NCBI RefSeq assembly: GCF_002209555.1
Contig: NZ_NJIF01000004.1
Location: forward strand, 434,001 to 498,000
DNA length: 64,000 nucleotides
Direction: 5' to 3'
Origin: Achromobacter insolitus
GTDB taxonomy: Bacteria > Pseudomonadota > Gammaproteobacteria > Burkholderiales > Burkholderiaceae_B
The number at the start of each line of letters is the position of its first letter. The first letter of the stretch is position 1. The position numbers were made by a program, and so were the translations under genes. Of this stretch, positions 38,845-48,219 are shown piece by piece. The notes under the pieces were generated by a model that saw only the letters and a program-made list of their open reading frames with translations, was not told the DNA's origin and did no database searches.

Positions 38845-39855
38845 ATGATTATTCGCGCACCTGCCCTTTCTCGTTTACGCCGCCGCACGCTGCTTGCCCT
38901 GTGCGGCCTCGCTGGCGTGCTGGCCGCTACCCACCCTGCAGCGGCGCAGGCCGAGACCTGGCCTGCCAAGCCGATACGCCTGATAGTCGGATACCCGCCG
39001 GGCGGCGGCACGGATACCGTGGCGCGCATGGTCGCGCAACAACTGGGCCAGGAACTCAAGCAGCCGGTCGTCGTCGAGAATCGCGCGGGCGCAAGCGGCA
39101 CCATAGCGACCCAGCAGGTGGTCCGCTCCGAACCCGATGGCTACACCGTGCTTTTCGCGACGGCCTCGCCACTGACTGGCGCGCCGCTCACGGTAAAGGA
39201 TCTGCCCTACGATCCCATGAACGACCTGATCCCGGTCACCTTCATCGGCGGCGGCCCCTTCATCCTGGTCGCCAACCCGGCTTTCCCGCCCAACACGCTG
39301 CCCGAACTGGTGGCTTACGCCCGCAATCGCCCCGGCGAGGTCAACTACGCCTCACCGGGGATCATGACCGCCAATTTCTTCTTCTCCGAACAATTGAACA
39401 TGGACGCGGGCATCAAGACCACGAACGTGCCCTACAGAGGCAGCGCGGCGCTGCTCAACGACGTCATGGCGGGTCAGGTCCAGTACACGCTCGATACGCC
39501 GGGCACCACGCTGCCCTTCATCCGGAATGGCAAGCTGAAGGCGCTGGCCGTCTTCAGCGAGAAACGCCTCGCCCGGGCCCCCGAGATCCCCACCGCCAAG
39601 GAAGGCGGTTATCCAAACCTGGTCGGCGGTTCCTGGTACGGCCTGCTGCTGCCCAAGGGTACGCCCCCGGAAATCGTGGACGCCCTGTACCGGTCCACGA
39701 AGTCGGCCTTGTCCAGCGCTGACGTGCGCAATGCCCTGGAAGCGCGGGACGTCATGGTGGAAGGCAGCTCCCCCGCTGAATTCAAGAGCTATCTGCAGGC
39801 CGAGTTCAAGCGCTGGCAGGATGTGACGCAGAAATTGGGCATCAAACCGCAGTGA
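38845..39855 (+). CDS. Bug/TctC-family periplasmic receptor
   Basis: This 336-residue protein has a twin-arginine-like run in its signal (SRLRRRTLLALCGLAG), a cleavage region near residue 37 (AAAQA), then the Bug opening WPAKPIRLIVGYPPGGGTD and the EPDGYTVLFATA loop. It is a paralogue of the preceding receptor but clearly distinct, so it may bind another substrate. The ribosome-binding site is AGGAG before the ATG at 38845. It is followed after 51 bases by a GGT-family gene. Confidence 0.92.
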   Translation: MIIRAPALSRLRRRTLLALCGLAGVLAATHPAAAQAETWPAKPIRLIVGYPPGGGTDTVARMVAQQLGQELKQPVVVENRAGASGTIATQQVVRSEPDGYTVLFATASPLTGAPLTVKDLPYDPMNDLIPVTFIGGGPFILVANPAFPPNTLPELVAYARNRPGEVNYASPGIMTANFFFSEQLNMDAGIKTTNVPYRGSAALLNDVMAGQVQYTLDTPGTTLPFIRNGKLKALAVFSEKRLARAPEIPTAKEGGYPNLVGGSWYGLLLPKGTPPEIVDALYRSTKSALSSADVRNALEARDVMVEGSSPAEFKSYLQAEFKRWQDVTQKLGIKPQ

Positions 39856-39906
39856 TTCTTTGAACCCGCACAGGCAAGCGGGAACCGCTTGCGACCGGAG
39901 ATTTCG

Positions 39907-41670
39907 ATGGCCAATTCCTCTTACGCCCCGGACCTGACCGCCGGCAGCGCGCCCACTTCGATGCGCCCCGCGCTCACCGGCCTGAACCACATGGTCTCGG
40001 CGGGCCATTACCTGGCCACGCAGGCCGGCATGGACGTCCTCCAGGCGGGCGGCAACGCTGTCGACGCAGGCGTTGCCGCGGGCATCGCGTTGGGCGTGGT
40101 GCAAAGCGACATCGTCAACTTCGGCGGCGTGGCGCCCATCCTGGTCTATCAGGCCCGGACCCGCCAGGTGTGGAGCATCTCCGGCCTGGGGTACTGGCCC
40201 GAAGCCGCGCGCCTGGAAACATTCCTGGGCAAGCACGCGGGCACGATTCCGGCCGGCGTGCTGCGCACCGTCATACCGGCCGCCCCCGACGCCTGGATCA
40301 CCGCGCTGGAGCGCTTCGGCACCATGAGCTTTGGCGAGGTTGCAGCCAGCGCCATCCAGCTGGCGCGAGAAGGCTTCGTCATGTACCCGCTGATGGCGGA
40401 AGTGCTGGCCGAAAACGAGAAGAACTACGCCCGCTGGGCTTCCAGCGCCGCCATCTACCTGCCGGGCGGCAAGCCGCCCGCGGCGGGAGAGGTCTTCCGC
40501 CAGACGGATCTGGCGCGCAGCATCCAATACATGGCCGACGAAGAGCGCGCGCACCGGGATGCCGGCCGGCTGGCAGGCCTGGCGGCGGCTCGCCGCGCAT
40601 TCTACGAAGGGGATATCGCCGCCGCGATCGTCAAGTATCACCGGGAAGAAGGCGGGCTGATCACCCACGAGGACCTGCGCGGCTTCTCCGTCGAGGTGGA
40701 ACCGGCGCTATCCACCGAGTTTCACGGCACGCGCGTGCACAGTTGCGGCTTCTGGTGCCAGGGCCCCTCGCTGCTGCAGATGCTGAATATTCTCGAGCCG
40801 TGCGAACTGCGCGCCCTGGGCCATAACTCCGCCCCCTACGTGCATCTGCTGACCGAAGCCATCAAACTGGCATTCGCTGACCGCGAAGTCCATTACGCCG
40901 ATCCTCGCCACGCCCGCGTGCCGCAAGCAGCCCTGCTGTCCAAGGAATATGCGCGTTCGCGCCTGGCCCTGATCAGGCCCGATCGCGCAGGGCCGGAGAT
41001 GCCGCCAGCGGGTCGCCTCCCCTTGGCGCGCGATATCGACCTGCGCGCGGCGGGTCCCGACGATATGGCGCGCACGGATCCGCGCCTGGACACCTCCTAC
41101 GTCGCGGTCGTAGACAAGGAGGGCAACGCCTTTTCCGCCACGCCCAGCGACGGCTCCTACAACGTTCCCGTCATTCCCGGCACCGGCATCTGCGCTTCCG
41201 GGCGAGGCAGTCAATCCTGGGCGGAAGCCGGACATCCCTGCGCCATCGGGCCAGGCCGCCGTCCGCGGCTGACGCCAAATCCGTCGCTGGCGATCAAGCC
41301 GGGGACGTACGTCATGCCATTCGGCACGCCGGGCGGCGACGTGCAATGCCAGGCCATGCTGCAGACCTTCCTGAACATGGAAGTATTCGGCATGGATGTG
41401 CAGCAAGCGGTCGAAGCGCCGCGCTTCGCGACCTTCAGCTTTCCGTCGTCGTTCGAACCGCACAACGCCATGCCTGGACGGTTGATGATCGAGGACCTGA
41501 TCGCGCGCGACGCCGGCGACCAGCTGGCCGCGCTGGGGCACACGGTCAAATGGTGGCCTGGGCACAGCTGGCGCGCCGGAGCAGTGTGCATGGTCAGGCA
41601 CGACCTGGACACTGGCGTCCGCTGGGGCGGCGCGGACCCGCGCCGGCCGGCCTACGCGGCGGGCTGGTAG
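39907..41670 (+). CDS. Gamma-glutamyltransferase-family Ntn hydrolase
   Basis: This 587-residue protein is the second GGT homologue here. The nucleophile aligns at Thr396 in DTSYVAVVDKEGNAFSATPS, followed by a SGRGSQSW loop and the GTPGGDVQCQAMLQ family segment. The N-terminal part includes the QAGGNAVDAGVAAGIALG core typical of GGTs. It lacks a clear signal peptide. GGT enzymes cleave gamma-glutamyl amides; some homologues hydrolyse other amides. It is the last gene in the run and, like the first GGT-family gene, follows a Bug receptor, which suggests a shared physiological theme. Confidence 0.88.
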   Translation: MANSSYAPDLTAGSAPTSMRPALTGLNHMVSAGHYLATQAGMDVLQAGGNAVDAGVAAGIALGVVQSDIVNFGGVAPILVYQARTRQVWSISGLGYWPEAARLETFLGKHAGTIPAGVLRTVIPAAPDAWITALERFGTMSFGEVAASAIQLAREGFVMYPLMAEVLAENEKNYARWASSAAIYLPGGKPPAAGEVFRQTDLARSIQYMADEERAHRDAGRLAGLAAARRAFYEGDIAAAIVKYHREEGGLITHEDLRGFSVEVEPALSTEFHGTRVHSCGFWCQGPSLLQMLNILEPCELRALGHNSAPYVHLLTEAIKLAFADREVHYADPRHARVPQAALLSKEYARSRLALIRPDRAGPEMPPAGRLPLARDIDLRAAGPDDMARTDPRLDTSYVAVVDKEGNAFSATPSDGSYNVPVIPGTGICASGRGSQSWAEAGHPCAIGPGRRPRLTPNPSLAIKPGTYVMPFGTPGGDVQCQAMLQTFLNMEVFGMDVQQAVEAPRFATFSFPSSFEPHNAMPGRLMIEDLIARDAGDQLAALGHTVKWWPGHSWRAGAVCMVRHDLDTGVRWGGADPRRPAYAAGW

Positions 41671-41746
41671 GGAGCCGCGGCGTCAGGCATGCCGCTTGCT
41701 GCGCAAACCGGCAAAGGGCTCCTATGGCGCCCACCGGAGAACCATC

Positions 41747-42022
41747 ATGCCAAACATGCCCATAACTTCCTTTCCCGACCCGGGAACCGGCGACTCTCCC
41801 CGGCCGGACGTCGGCCCCAGCGATTCGTCCGACTCCGCCAGCGACTTGCCGCGGGATCTGGTCCATACCGACAGCGACGCCCAGGGGACGGGCGACCGGG
41901 AAAGTGCCAATCCGCGAGACCGCGACCATGAGGGAGCCGACATCGGCGCGGACCACGTGACCGACGCGCGACATGCCGGCGTATCGCGCAAGCCCCCCGA
42001 CCCAGTGCGCAACGGAGGCTGA
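41747..42022 (+). CDS. Small acidic disordered protein, unknown function
   Basis: This 91-residue protein has no signal peptide or membrane segment. It is rich in Asp, Ser, Pro and Gly (DPGTGDSPRPDVGPSDSSDS), so it is probably disordered. The composition resembles small unannotated proteins near stress genes in other betaproteobacteria, from memory only. The ATG at 41747 is preceded by a CCGGAG ribosome-binding site. It is followed after 50 bases by the CinA-type gene. I do not assign a function. Confidence 0.6.
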   Translation: MPNMPITSFPDPGTGDSPRPDVGPSDSSDSASDLPRDLVHTDSDAQGTGDRESANPRDRDHEGADIGADHVTDARHAGVSRKPPDPVRNGG

Positions 42023-42072
42023 GCCCGGACGCAGAGCCCATTGCACACTGATACAGGGAGCCCGCAGCCCCC

Positions 42073-42582
42073 ATGGACGCCATCGAACGGATTGCCGGCT
42101 ACATGCATGAACACGCGTTGACATTGGTCACGGCGGAATCCTGCACGGCCGGCCTGATTGCCGCGACGCTGGCGGATGTGCCGGGCGCCGGTTCATTGCT
42201 GGACTGCGCCTTCGTGGTCTATTCCCCGGAGGCAAAAATGCGCTGCCTCGGAGTCTCGTCCGCCACGCTGGCGCGGCACAACCTGACAAGCGAACCGGTG
42301 GCCAGGGAAATGGCGCTGGGCGCTTCGCGGAAAAGCCCCGCGCTCATCGCCATATCGAACACGGGAGTCACCGACGACATCGACGACGACATTCCCGCGG
42401 GCACGCAATGCTTCGCCTGGGTCTTCAAGACAGGCCATGCCGATGCCGCGCCGGCGGTCTATTCCGAAACCCGGCGTTTCTCGGGCAGTCGGAACGCCAT
42501 GCGGCTGGCCAGCGCCCGGTACGCCCTGCAGCGCCTGGCCGACTACCACGCCGAGCTCTGGTGCAACCCCAAGCCGCGCTAA
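42073..42582 (+). CDS. CinA-type nicotinamide mononucleotide deamidase
   Basis: This 169-residue protein is a stand-alone CinA C-terminal domain (PncC group), which hydrolyses nicotinamide mononucleotide to nicotinate mononucleotide in pyridine-nucleotide recycling. It shows the TLVTAESCTAGLIAATLADVPGAGS opening (in parts), where the Ser and Lys near the start form the active site, and the ISNTGVTD region. Length is normal for a PncC-type protein. It sits between a small acidic protein and DUF4142 in the same direction. Confidence 0.88.
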   Translation: MDAIERIAGYMHEHALTLVTAESCTAGLIAATLADVPGAGSLLDCAFVVYSPEAKMRCLGVSSATLARHNLTSEPVAREMALGASRKSPALIAISNTGVTDDIDDDIPAGTQCFAWVFKTGHADAAPAVYSETRRFSGSRNAMRLASARYALQRLADYHAELWCNPKPR

Positions 42583-42672
42583 GACGCGGCAGGCCCGCAG
42601 GAACAGCGATTGCTGGCAAAGGGGGAACAGCCCGATATCAACGGCGCCACGCGCCCTATTCTGGAGGTTTCC

Positions 42673-43239
42673 ATGAAAACCCGTTACCTGACCGCCACCC
42701 TCCTCGCCACGATGACGCTGGCTGCCGCCCCGGCGGTCCAGGCGCAGACGCAGACGGCGCCTGCCACGCCACCGGCCGCAGCGGAATCGAAACTGGACAG
42801 CGCCGACCGCGACTTCCTCGAAAACGCCGCGCAAGCCGGCAATCTGGAGGTCGCCGGCAGCAAGCTCGCCCTGGAAAAAGCCCGTGACGCCGACGTGAAG
42901 GCCTTTGCCCAGAAGATGATCGATGACCATGGCAAGGCCGGGCAGAAGCTGGCCTCGCTGGCGCAAAGCAAGGGTTATCAGGCGCCGACCGAGCCTTCAC
43001 TGGTCCAGCAGGCCAAGCTCAAGGCGCTGGGCTTGCGCGACGACAGTTTCGACAAGGCGTATGTCGACGAGATTGGCGTATCCGCGCACCAGGATGCGGT
43101 GAAGCTCTTTGAGAGAGCTTCGAACGACGTCAAGGACCCGGACGTCAAACAGTTCGCCATCGAAACCCTGCCGGTACTTCAACAGCACCTGGAAATGGCG
43201 ACTGCAATGCAACAGCGCATCGATGCGGCCAAGAAGTAG
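42673..43239 (+). CDS. DUF4142 secreted helical protein
   Basis: This 188-residue protein has a signal peptide (residues 1-24, ending AVQAQ) and a ferritin-like helical DUF4142 domain from about residue 45 (DRDFLENAAQAGNLEVAGSKLAL, then FAQKMIDDHGKAGQKL and the HLEMATAMQQRIDA end). Members are periplasmic, poorly understood and often tied to stress. The conserved His in DDHGKA and HLEMA could bind metal. A hairpin terminator follows the gene. The CinA-type gene is upstream in the same direction. Confidence 0.88.
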   Translation: MKTRYLTATLLATMTLAAAPAVQAQTQTAPATPPAAAESKLDSADRDFLENAAQAGNLEVAGSKLALEKARDADVKAFAQKMIDDHGKAGQKLASLAQSKGYQAPTEPSLVQQAKLKALGLRDDSFDKAYVDEIGVSAHQDAVKLFERASNDVKDPDVKQFAIETLPVLQQHLEMATAMQQRIDAAKK

Positions 43240-43250
43240 CACGCAGGCCG

Positions 43251-43274
43251 TCCCGGAGGGCTCGCCCTCCGGGA
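43251..43274 (+). terminator. Hairpin terminator after DUF4142
   Basis: TCCCGGAGGGC and GCCCTCCGGGA form a near-perfect palindrome with only two bases between arms, so the real loop would be about 4 bases. It lies 12 bases past the DUF4142 stop and has no T-run. Confidence 0.6.
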
Positions 43275-43335
43275 GGGAGCGACGCGCAAACTGCGGACGT
43301 GTTTACAACCAGCAGGCTTGCTGCGGGACATATAT

Positions 43336-43569
43336 ATGGATCGCGAGGAACTATTGGCACAAATGATCGCCACGCCGGCGACAGATCGGGACTTCCATGA
43401 GTGGCCCGAGGTACTGGCCAACTATGCCGAATGCCTGGCTGCGCTGCAGCCCAGGCTACGGCAAGAAGAAATGGAAAGGCTGATACGCGTCGGAGCGGAT
43501 TTCTACCGCACGCTGGCGCGGGCCGAACAGTACCGGCACATGTCGGTCTGGGACGAGCAGCAGCCGTGA
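43336..43569 (+). CDS. Small hypothetical protein
   Basis: This 77-residue protein (opening MDREELLAQMIATPATD) is predicted helical and charged with no signal or membrane segment. I recognise no family. The start ATG at 43336 is preceded by a purine-rich GGGAC. It is convergent with the small gene at 43573, only three bases between stops. Its place between DUF4142 and MscS suggests a stress context, by proximity only. Confidence 0.6.
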   Translation: MDREELLAQMIATPATDRDFHEWPEVLANYAECLAALQPRLRQEEMERLIRVGADFYRTLARAEQYRHMSVWDEQQP

Positions 43570-43572
43570 CGC

Positions 43573-43767
43573 TCAGCTGTATGAACGCCTGCGATACGCC
43601 TCCTTGACGTAGCGCTTGAGCTCGGCCTCGACCGACGAAATGGGCGCTATGGGTTCCGCTTCCGGATCGAGCAGACGCCGCGCCGCTTCAAGCGTGCGCC
43701 TCGCCCTCAGTTCACCTTCGCTCAACACCTCGGCGGACGCCGCCGCATTACGTTCGAACTTATCCAT
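43573..43767 (-). CDS. Small hypothetical protein
   Basis: This 64-residue protein (MDKFERNAAASAEVLSEG...) is charged and helical, with no signal peptide or transmembrane segment, and ends in a Tyr/Arg-rich tail (KEAYRRRSYS). The frame continues to 43863, but the ATG at 43767 fits a small protein better, with AGGGTC-like spacing uncertain. Divergent from the MscS gene at 43888. No known family is recognised. Confidence 0.55.
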   Translation of the reverse strand: MDKFERNAAASAEVLSEGELRARRTLEAARRLLDPEAEPIAPISSVEAELKRYVKEAYRRRSYS

Positions 43768-43887
43768 GACGCTACTCCGGAAGGCTGATGGGGTGCAGCT
43801 TCGCCCATACCAGCAAGCAACGTGCCCATGGCCGCGCACGAGCGGCACGGCAGTTGCTGCCACGCCATTTTCAACCCAGGAGACGGC

Positions 43888-44967
43888 ATGCTCTCAACCT
43901 GGCTTCCAGGCTTCCGGGAATTTTCGGACCATCCTCTGATGCTTTGGGCCCTGGCGCTCGCGGTGGGCGCGGCCCTGTTCTTCGCGATAAGCGCCGCTTT
44001 GCGGATCGTGCGATCAAGACTGCGGGAACGGGCCGATGCGCCCGGCCACCCCCTGGCCCGCTCGCTCTCGGAAGTCTTGCGGCGCACGAACAGCGCGGTC
44101 CTGTTGATCCTGTCGATTCTGATTGGCGCCGAAATCACGGGTGCGCCGCTGCCCTGGAGCGGAAGCAGCGCCCAACACCTCTGGTTCGTTCTACTGACGC
44201 TACAGCTTGCGCTTTGGCTGGATCGCGCGGTCGACGTGGGGCTCGACCATGCCCTGGCCTCGCGCGGGCAGGCAAGCACCGTCACCGCTACCCTGTTCCG
44301 ATTCCTGCTGCGCACGCTGGTGTCGGTGATCGCCCTGCTGGCCATGCTGGACAACCTGGGCGTGAACATCACGGCGCTGGTCGCCAGCCTGGGCATAGGC
44401 GGCATCGCCGTCGCGCTGGCCGTGCAGACCATCCTGAGCGATCTGTTCGCCTCCATCTCGATCGGGCTGGACAAGCCCTTCGAGGCGGGCGACTTCATCG
44501 TCTTTGGACAGGTGGCCGGCAGTATCGAGCACGTTGGCTTGAAGACGACGCGCATTCGCAGCCTGGGCGGCGAGCAGATCGTCTGCTCCAACACCGAACT
44601 GCTCAAGCAGACGATCCAGAATTACAAACGCATGCAACAACGGCGCATAGTTTTCACCGTCCGCGTCACCTACATGACAGGCGTGGAGCTTGCCGCAACG
44701 GTGCCTGGGTTGATTCGAGCCCGGATCGAAAGCCAGGCCGATACCCGCTTCGACCGGGCCCATCTGGCTCGCCTGGGTGACAGCGCGCTCGAATATGAAG
44801 CCGTCTACTACGTCATGACCGCCGACTACAACCGCTACATGGATATCCAGCAGGATATCAATCTGGGCATCATGCGCGAACTGGACGCGGCAGGCATTTC
44901 GCTTGCCCTGCCCGAGCGCATTGTGCACCTGTCCGCGTCCGTAGCACCAGAGCCGGACGATAGCTGA
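43888..44967 (+). CDS. MscS-family mechanosensitive channel
   Basis: This 359-residue inner-membrane protein has four to five N-terminal helices, then the pore-lining MscS helix (LGIGGIAVALAVQTILSDLFASISI near residues 170-195), and the beta-rich cytoplasmic domain starting FEAGDFIVFG and GSIEHVGLKTTRIRS. It opens under membrane tension to relieve osmotic pressure. The ATG at 43888 has an AGGAGA ribosome-binding site. A longer start at 43822 would add 22 residues with no family match. The gene is followed by galU in the same direction. Confidence 0.92.
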   Translation: MLSTWLPGFREFSDHPLMLWALALAVGAALFFAISAALRIVRSRLRERADAPGHPLARSLSEVLRRTNSAVLLILSILIGAEITGAPLPWSGSSAQHLWFVLLTLQLALWLDRAVDVGLDHALASRGQASTVTATLFRFLLRTLVSVIALLAMLDNLGVNITALVASLGIGGIAVALAVQTILSDLFASISIGLDKPFEAGDFIVFGQVAGSIEHVGLKTTRIRSLGGEQIVCSNTELLKQTIQNYKRMQQRRIVFTVRVTYMTGVELAATVPGLIRARIESQADTRFDRAHLARLGDSALEYEAVYYVMTADYNRYMDIQQDINLGIMRELDAAGISLALPERIVHLSASVAPEPDDS

Positions 44968-45024
44968 ACCGCCCTTGGGCACGGGGCTTGCGCTACCCCG
45001 CTACCGCACAAACAAGGGGCTCTA

Positions 45025-45873
45025 ATGAAGCGCATCCGTATCGCCGTTTTTCCCGTGGCCGGGTTGGGCACCCGCTTTCTTCCCGCCACCAAAGCCATGC
45101 CCAAGGAAATGCTGCCCGTCGTCGATAAGCCTCTCATCCAGTACGCGGTGGAAGAGGCCGTCGCCGCAGGCTTTACTGAACTGGTGTTCGTCACGGGCAG
45201 GAACAAGCGCGCCATCGAAGACCATTTCGATCGGGTTCCGGAACTGGAGCTGGACCTGGAATCCAAGAACAAGGTGGCTCTGCTGGACTGCGTCCGCAAT
45301 GTGCTCCCCGCTCACGTCAACTGCTTCTATACGCGTCAGCCTGCCGCGCTCGGCCTGGGCCACGCGGTGCTGTGCGCGGCGCCCATCGTCGGCTCGGAAC
45401 CCTTTGCGGTGCTATTGGCCGACGACATGATCGATGCGCCGGCGCCGGTGATCGGGGAAATGGCCAAGGTAGCGCGGGAGTTCGACGGCAGCGTGCTCGC
45501 GCTGCAAAAGATTCCGCGCGCCAACAGCGCGCAATACGGGATAGTGTCGGGGTCAGCCCAGGCTCGCGGCGTGCTGCGGTTAAACGGCATGGTCGAAAAG
45601 CCGGCCCCGGCCGACGCGCCATCGGATATGGCCGTGGTGGGACGCTACATCCTTGATGCGCGCATCTTCGACTGCCTGCGCCAGACGCAGCCTGGCGTGG
45701 GCGGCGAGATCCAGTTGACCGACGGCATCGCCGCCCTGCTGCGCGAGAAGAAAGTCTTCGGATATGAATACGAAGGCATCCGCTACGACTGCGGCAGCAA
45801 GGCGGGCTTCTATCAAGCGACCATGGAGATCGGCCGCAAGTACCACGGCCTGAGCGGCGATCAGACCGGCTAG
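45025..45873 (+). CDS. galU: UTP-glucose-1-phosphate uridylyltransferase
   Basis: This 282-residue protein is GalU, making UDP-glucose from UTP and glucose-1-phosphate for capsule, LPS and trehalose-type products. The nucleotide-binding start [23 protein letters not shown] (starts at residue 8) and the Lys-containing GMVEKP segment are present, as is the DDMID metal site. Length and start are normal. It overlaps its convergent neighbour, the phosphoglucose-isomerase-type gene, by four bases at the stop codons. Confidence 0.95.
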   Translation: MKRIRIAVFPVAGLGTRFLPATKAMPKEMLPVVDKPLIQYAVEEAVAAGFTELVFVTGRNKRAIEDHFDRVPELELDLESKNKVALLDCVRNVLPAHVNCFYTRQPAALGLGHAVLCAAPIVGSEPFAVLLADDMIDAPAPVIGEMAKVAREFDGSVLALQKIPRANSAQYGIVSGSAQARGVLRLNGMVEKPAPADAPSDMAVVGRYILDARIFDCLRQTQPGVGGEIQLTDGIAALLREKKVFGYEYEGIRYDCGSKAGFYQATMEIGRKYHGLSGDQTG

Positions 45874-47681
45874 CGCACGGCTGCGCCTTGCATCGCCTGG
45901 TCCAGCAGGCCGGCCAACTGGGCAAGGCCGGCCTCGATGGGCCCGGCGATGTGCACCCGCAGGCAAGGCCGGCCGCGCGACACCAACTCCTCCATGTCGC
46001 CCAGCGCTTGCGCGCGCTGCGTCGCGGCAAAACCCAAGGCGTGTCCGGGGGCTTCCAGGTCCACCGCGACGTCCGCGGTAATGAACAGGAATCTGCCTCC
46101 CGGGGGCCCGCCCTTATGCAGCTGGCCTATGGAATGCAGATAGCGCGGGCCGAACCCTCCCATGGTCGCTGCGCCGGTCGCCTGCCGCAACCGGCATCGC
46201 ATGGCGGCGAGCCAGGCCTCGTTGGCCTCATTGCGGGCAATATAAGCCAGCAACGACACGTAGCCGGTCTCGTCCAGGCCTGAAATATGCGATGCCAGCA
46301 GGTCGATCGCCGTCGCGCCACCCTCCGTGCCATGGAAAGCAAGCGCTCCCTCGACCAGCAGGGGCACGCCCTCGGCCAAGCCTGTGCCGGCTTCATGGCG
46401 CAACGCGAGGGCTCGCGTGCGCACCTTGCTGGCCTCCACATCGGGCTGATCGAAAGGATTGACGTGCAGCACGGCGGCCGCTACGGCGGTGGCCACCTCC
46501 CACCGGAAGAATTCCTGGCCCAGCAGACGGGCGGATGGCAGCTCGCACCGCAACACGGGAAATCCCGCCTCCGCCAGCCGTCGCATGCGCAAGTCCATCT
46601 CGACACAGGGCGCATCGCTTTTCGCCAAGTGGACGAACATCCGATCGCGGCCATAATCCTCGGGGTCTCCCGGCGGCTCGTGATCGACGGGCACGATGCC
46701 CGTCCCGTTCTTGCCGGTGGATTCCGCCAATAGCTGCTCCAGCCAGCATCCCAGGTGTTCAAGCCCTGGGGCAGCCAGAAGGGTGAGCTTGTCCCGGCCA
46801 TCCAGCGCCGCTTCGCCCAGCAACGCGCCAAGGATAAGGCCAGGATTGGCGCGCGCCGGCGCCTCTGCCCCGCAGGCGCGCAACATAGGGCGGGTGTCGC
46901 GCAGGAATGCTGCCGGGTCATGGCCCAGCAAGGTCAGCGCAACCAATCCGAACGGCGATAGCACCGAGTTGCGCCCGCCTATGGAGGGTTCGCCCTCGAA
47001 CACGGCGGCGTAACCTTCGTCCCGCGCCTGGGCGAGCATCGCGGAGCCGGGATCCGTGATCGCGACGAACCGTGTTCCCGCCTCCTGTCGTCCAAGCCGC
47101 CTGGCCACCTGTTCATGGAAGTAGGCGGCAAGCATGCGCGATTCCAGCGTGGAGCCGGATTTGCTCGACACGACAAATAGGCAGCGCGTCAGGTCCACCG
47201 CGGATTGCACCGCGCGCACCTGCGCCGCATCAGTGGAATCCAGGACGTGCAGGCGCAGGCCTCCGCCGCCCATGCCCAGCGTATGGGCCAGCGCCTCGGC
47301 GCCAAGGCTCGCGCCCCCCATGCCCAGCAATACCGCGTCCGAAAATCCGGCGACGCACAACTTGCGGCAGATTGCCGCCATGCGGCCAAGCTCTCGGGGT
47401 GCCGCGCCCGGATGCAGCCAGCCGAGCCAACGGCCTTCGTCGTTGCCCGTCCACAGCGTCGCATCGCGTCTCCACAGGCGCGCCATCCAGGCCTCGCTTT
47501 CGGCCTGATCGATCCGGCGCTGCACCCGCGCCGCCAGGCTGGCGGGCGCATGGAAGGTGAAGCCGTTGAGCGGCGCCGCGTGGCGGCCGAGACGAACGGG
47601 CGTACGCCTGGCCAGGCGCTTTTCCACGAGTTTGGCCGGACGCCCGGGAAAGCCGGCGCCATACGTAAGGGGAGTGTGCAT
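45870..47681 (-). CDS. pgi: Glucose-6-phosphate isomerase-like protein (Tal-Pgi fusion PGI part)
   Basis: This 603-residue protein resembles the phosphoglucose-isomerase half of bifunctional transaldolase/PGI proteins, interconverting glucose-6-P and fructose-6-P. Visible motifs are [27 protein letters not shown] (SIS phosphate loop), [11 protein letters not shown], and the [13 protein letters not shown] catalytic Glu segment. No transaldolase domain is present at the N-terminus; the first 60 residues are only a short lead ([17 protein letters not shown]). Next to galU, it fits sugar-phosphate supply for envelope glycans. Confidence 0.85.
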   Translation of the reverse strand: MHTPLTYGAGFPGRPAKLVEKRLARRTPVRLGRHAAPLNGFTFHAPASLAARVQRRIDQAESEAWMARLWRRDATLWTGNDEGRWLGWLHPGAAPRELGRMAAICRKLCVAGFSDAVLLGMGGASLGAEALAHTLGMGGGGLRLHVLDSTDAAQVRAVQSAVDLTRCLFVVSSKSGSTLESRMLAAYFHEQVARRLGRQEAGTRFVAITDPGSAMLAQARDEGYAAVFEGEPSIGGRNSVLSPFGLVALTLLGHDPAAFLRDTRPMLRACGAEAPARANPGLILGALLGEAALDGRDKLTLLAAPGLEHLGCWLEQLLAESTGKNGTGIVPVDHEPPGDPEDYGRDRMFVHLAKSDAPCVEMDLRMRRLAEAGFPVLRCELPSARLLGQEFFRWEVATAVAAAVLHVNPFDQPDVEASKVRTRALALRHEAGTGLAEGVPLLVEGALAFHGTEGGATAIDLLASHISGLDETGYVSLLAYIARNEANEAWLAAMRCRLRQATGAATMGGFGPRYLHSIGQLHKGGPPGGRFLFITADVAVDLEAPGHALGFAATQRAQALGDMEELVSRGRPCLRVHIAGPIEAGLAQLAGLLDQAMQGAAVR

Positions 47682-47728
47682 AGGAAAGGCCGGCCGACCG
47701 GCATGGGAAGAGAAAGGGAAAACAGCAA

Positions 47729-47751
47729 GAGGGCGGCTTGCGGCCGCCCTC
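47729..47751 (-). terminator. Hairpin terminator
   Basis: GAGGGCGGC and GCCGCCCTC form a 9-base-pair stem with a 5-base loop. On the minus strand it follows the PRC-barrel stop by 14 bases and is followed by TTGCTGTTTT, so it likely ends that transcript. Confidence 0.75.
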
Positions 47752-47764
47752 CGTGGTCCGCTCT

Positions 47765-48163
47765 CTACCAGTACGGATCCTGGTTGTAGTACTTGTGCAC
47801 GCTCAGCGCCCAGGTTTCATCGGCCATCCGGGGCCAGTTGTCCTTGTCGAAGCCCGGGGCGTTTTTCAGCGCCTCTTTGTCGACATTCAGGATGAAGCAC
47901 TTGCGGTCCGTGTCCAGCGTCAGCGCCGACCATGGGATGGCGAAGAGCTTGTCCCCCATGCCCAGAATGCCGCCGCGCGAAAGCACGGCGTAAGCCACGC
48001 GTCCTCTCGGCACATCGATCATGATGTCCTTGATGGAACCGAGGCTTTCCCCCGCGGCGTTGACGACGTCATTGCCGTCCAGGGTGTCCGCCGCCATGAT
48101 CTCGGGTCCGGGCCCGGTCGCGGAATCCTTGGGGCCGCCGACGATATTGGTTTGATGCTCCAT
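47765..48163 (-). CDS. PRC-barrel domain protein
   Basis: This 132-residue protein has a PRC-barrel domain from about residue 22 (MAADTLDGNDVVNAAGESLGSIKDIMIDVPRGRVAYAVLSRGG in parts), followed by a short Trp/Tyr-rich tail ending HKYYNQDPYW. PRC-barrel proteins bind RNA, proteins or membranes and are often stress-induced in soil bacteria. No signal peptide is visible. The ATG at 48163 is preceded by AAAGGAG. It lies 57 bases downstream of the copper-storage gene in the same direction. Confidence 0.85.
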   Translation of the reverse strand: MEHQTNIVGGPKDSATGPGPEIMAADTLDGNDVVNAAGESLGSIKDIMIDVPRGRVAYAVLSRGGILGMGDKLFAIPWSALTLDTDRKCFILNVDKEALKNAPGFDKDNWPRMADETWALSVHKYYNQDPYW

Positions 48164-48219
48164 GCGTTTCTCCTTTGCAGGGCCTATGCCCACGTTGAAC
48201 CACGGGTATGGCGATATCG

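Noticed and set aside
37581-39104. 507-codon minus-strand frame across the dipeptidase and two Bug genes
   Set aside because: It spans intergenic gaps and opposes three well-supported genes; no domain or signal appears in its translation.
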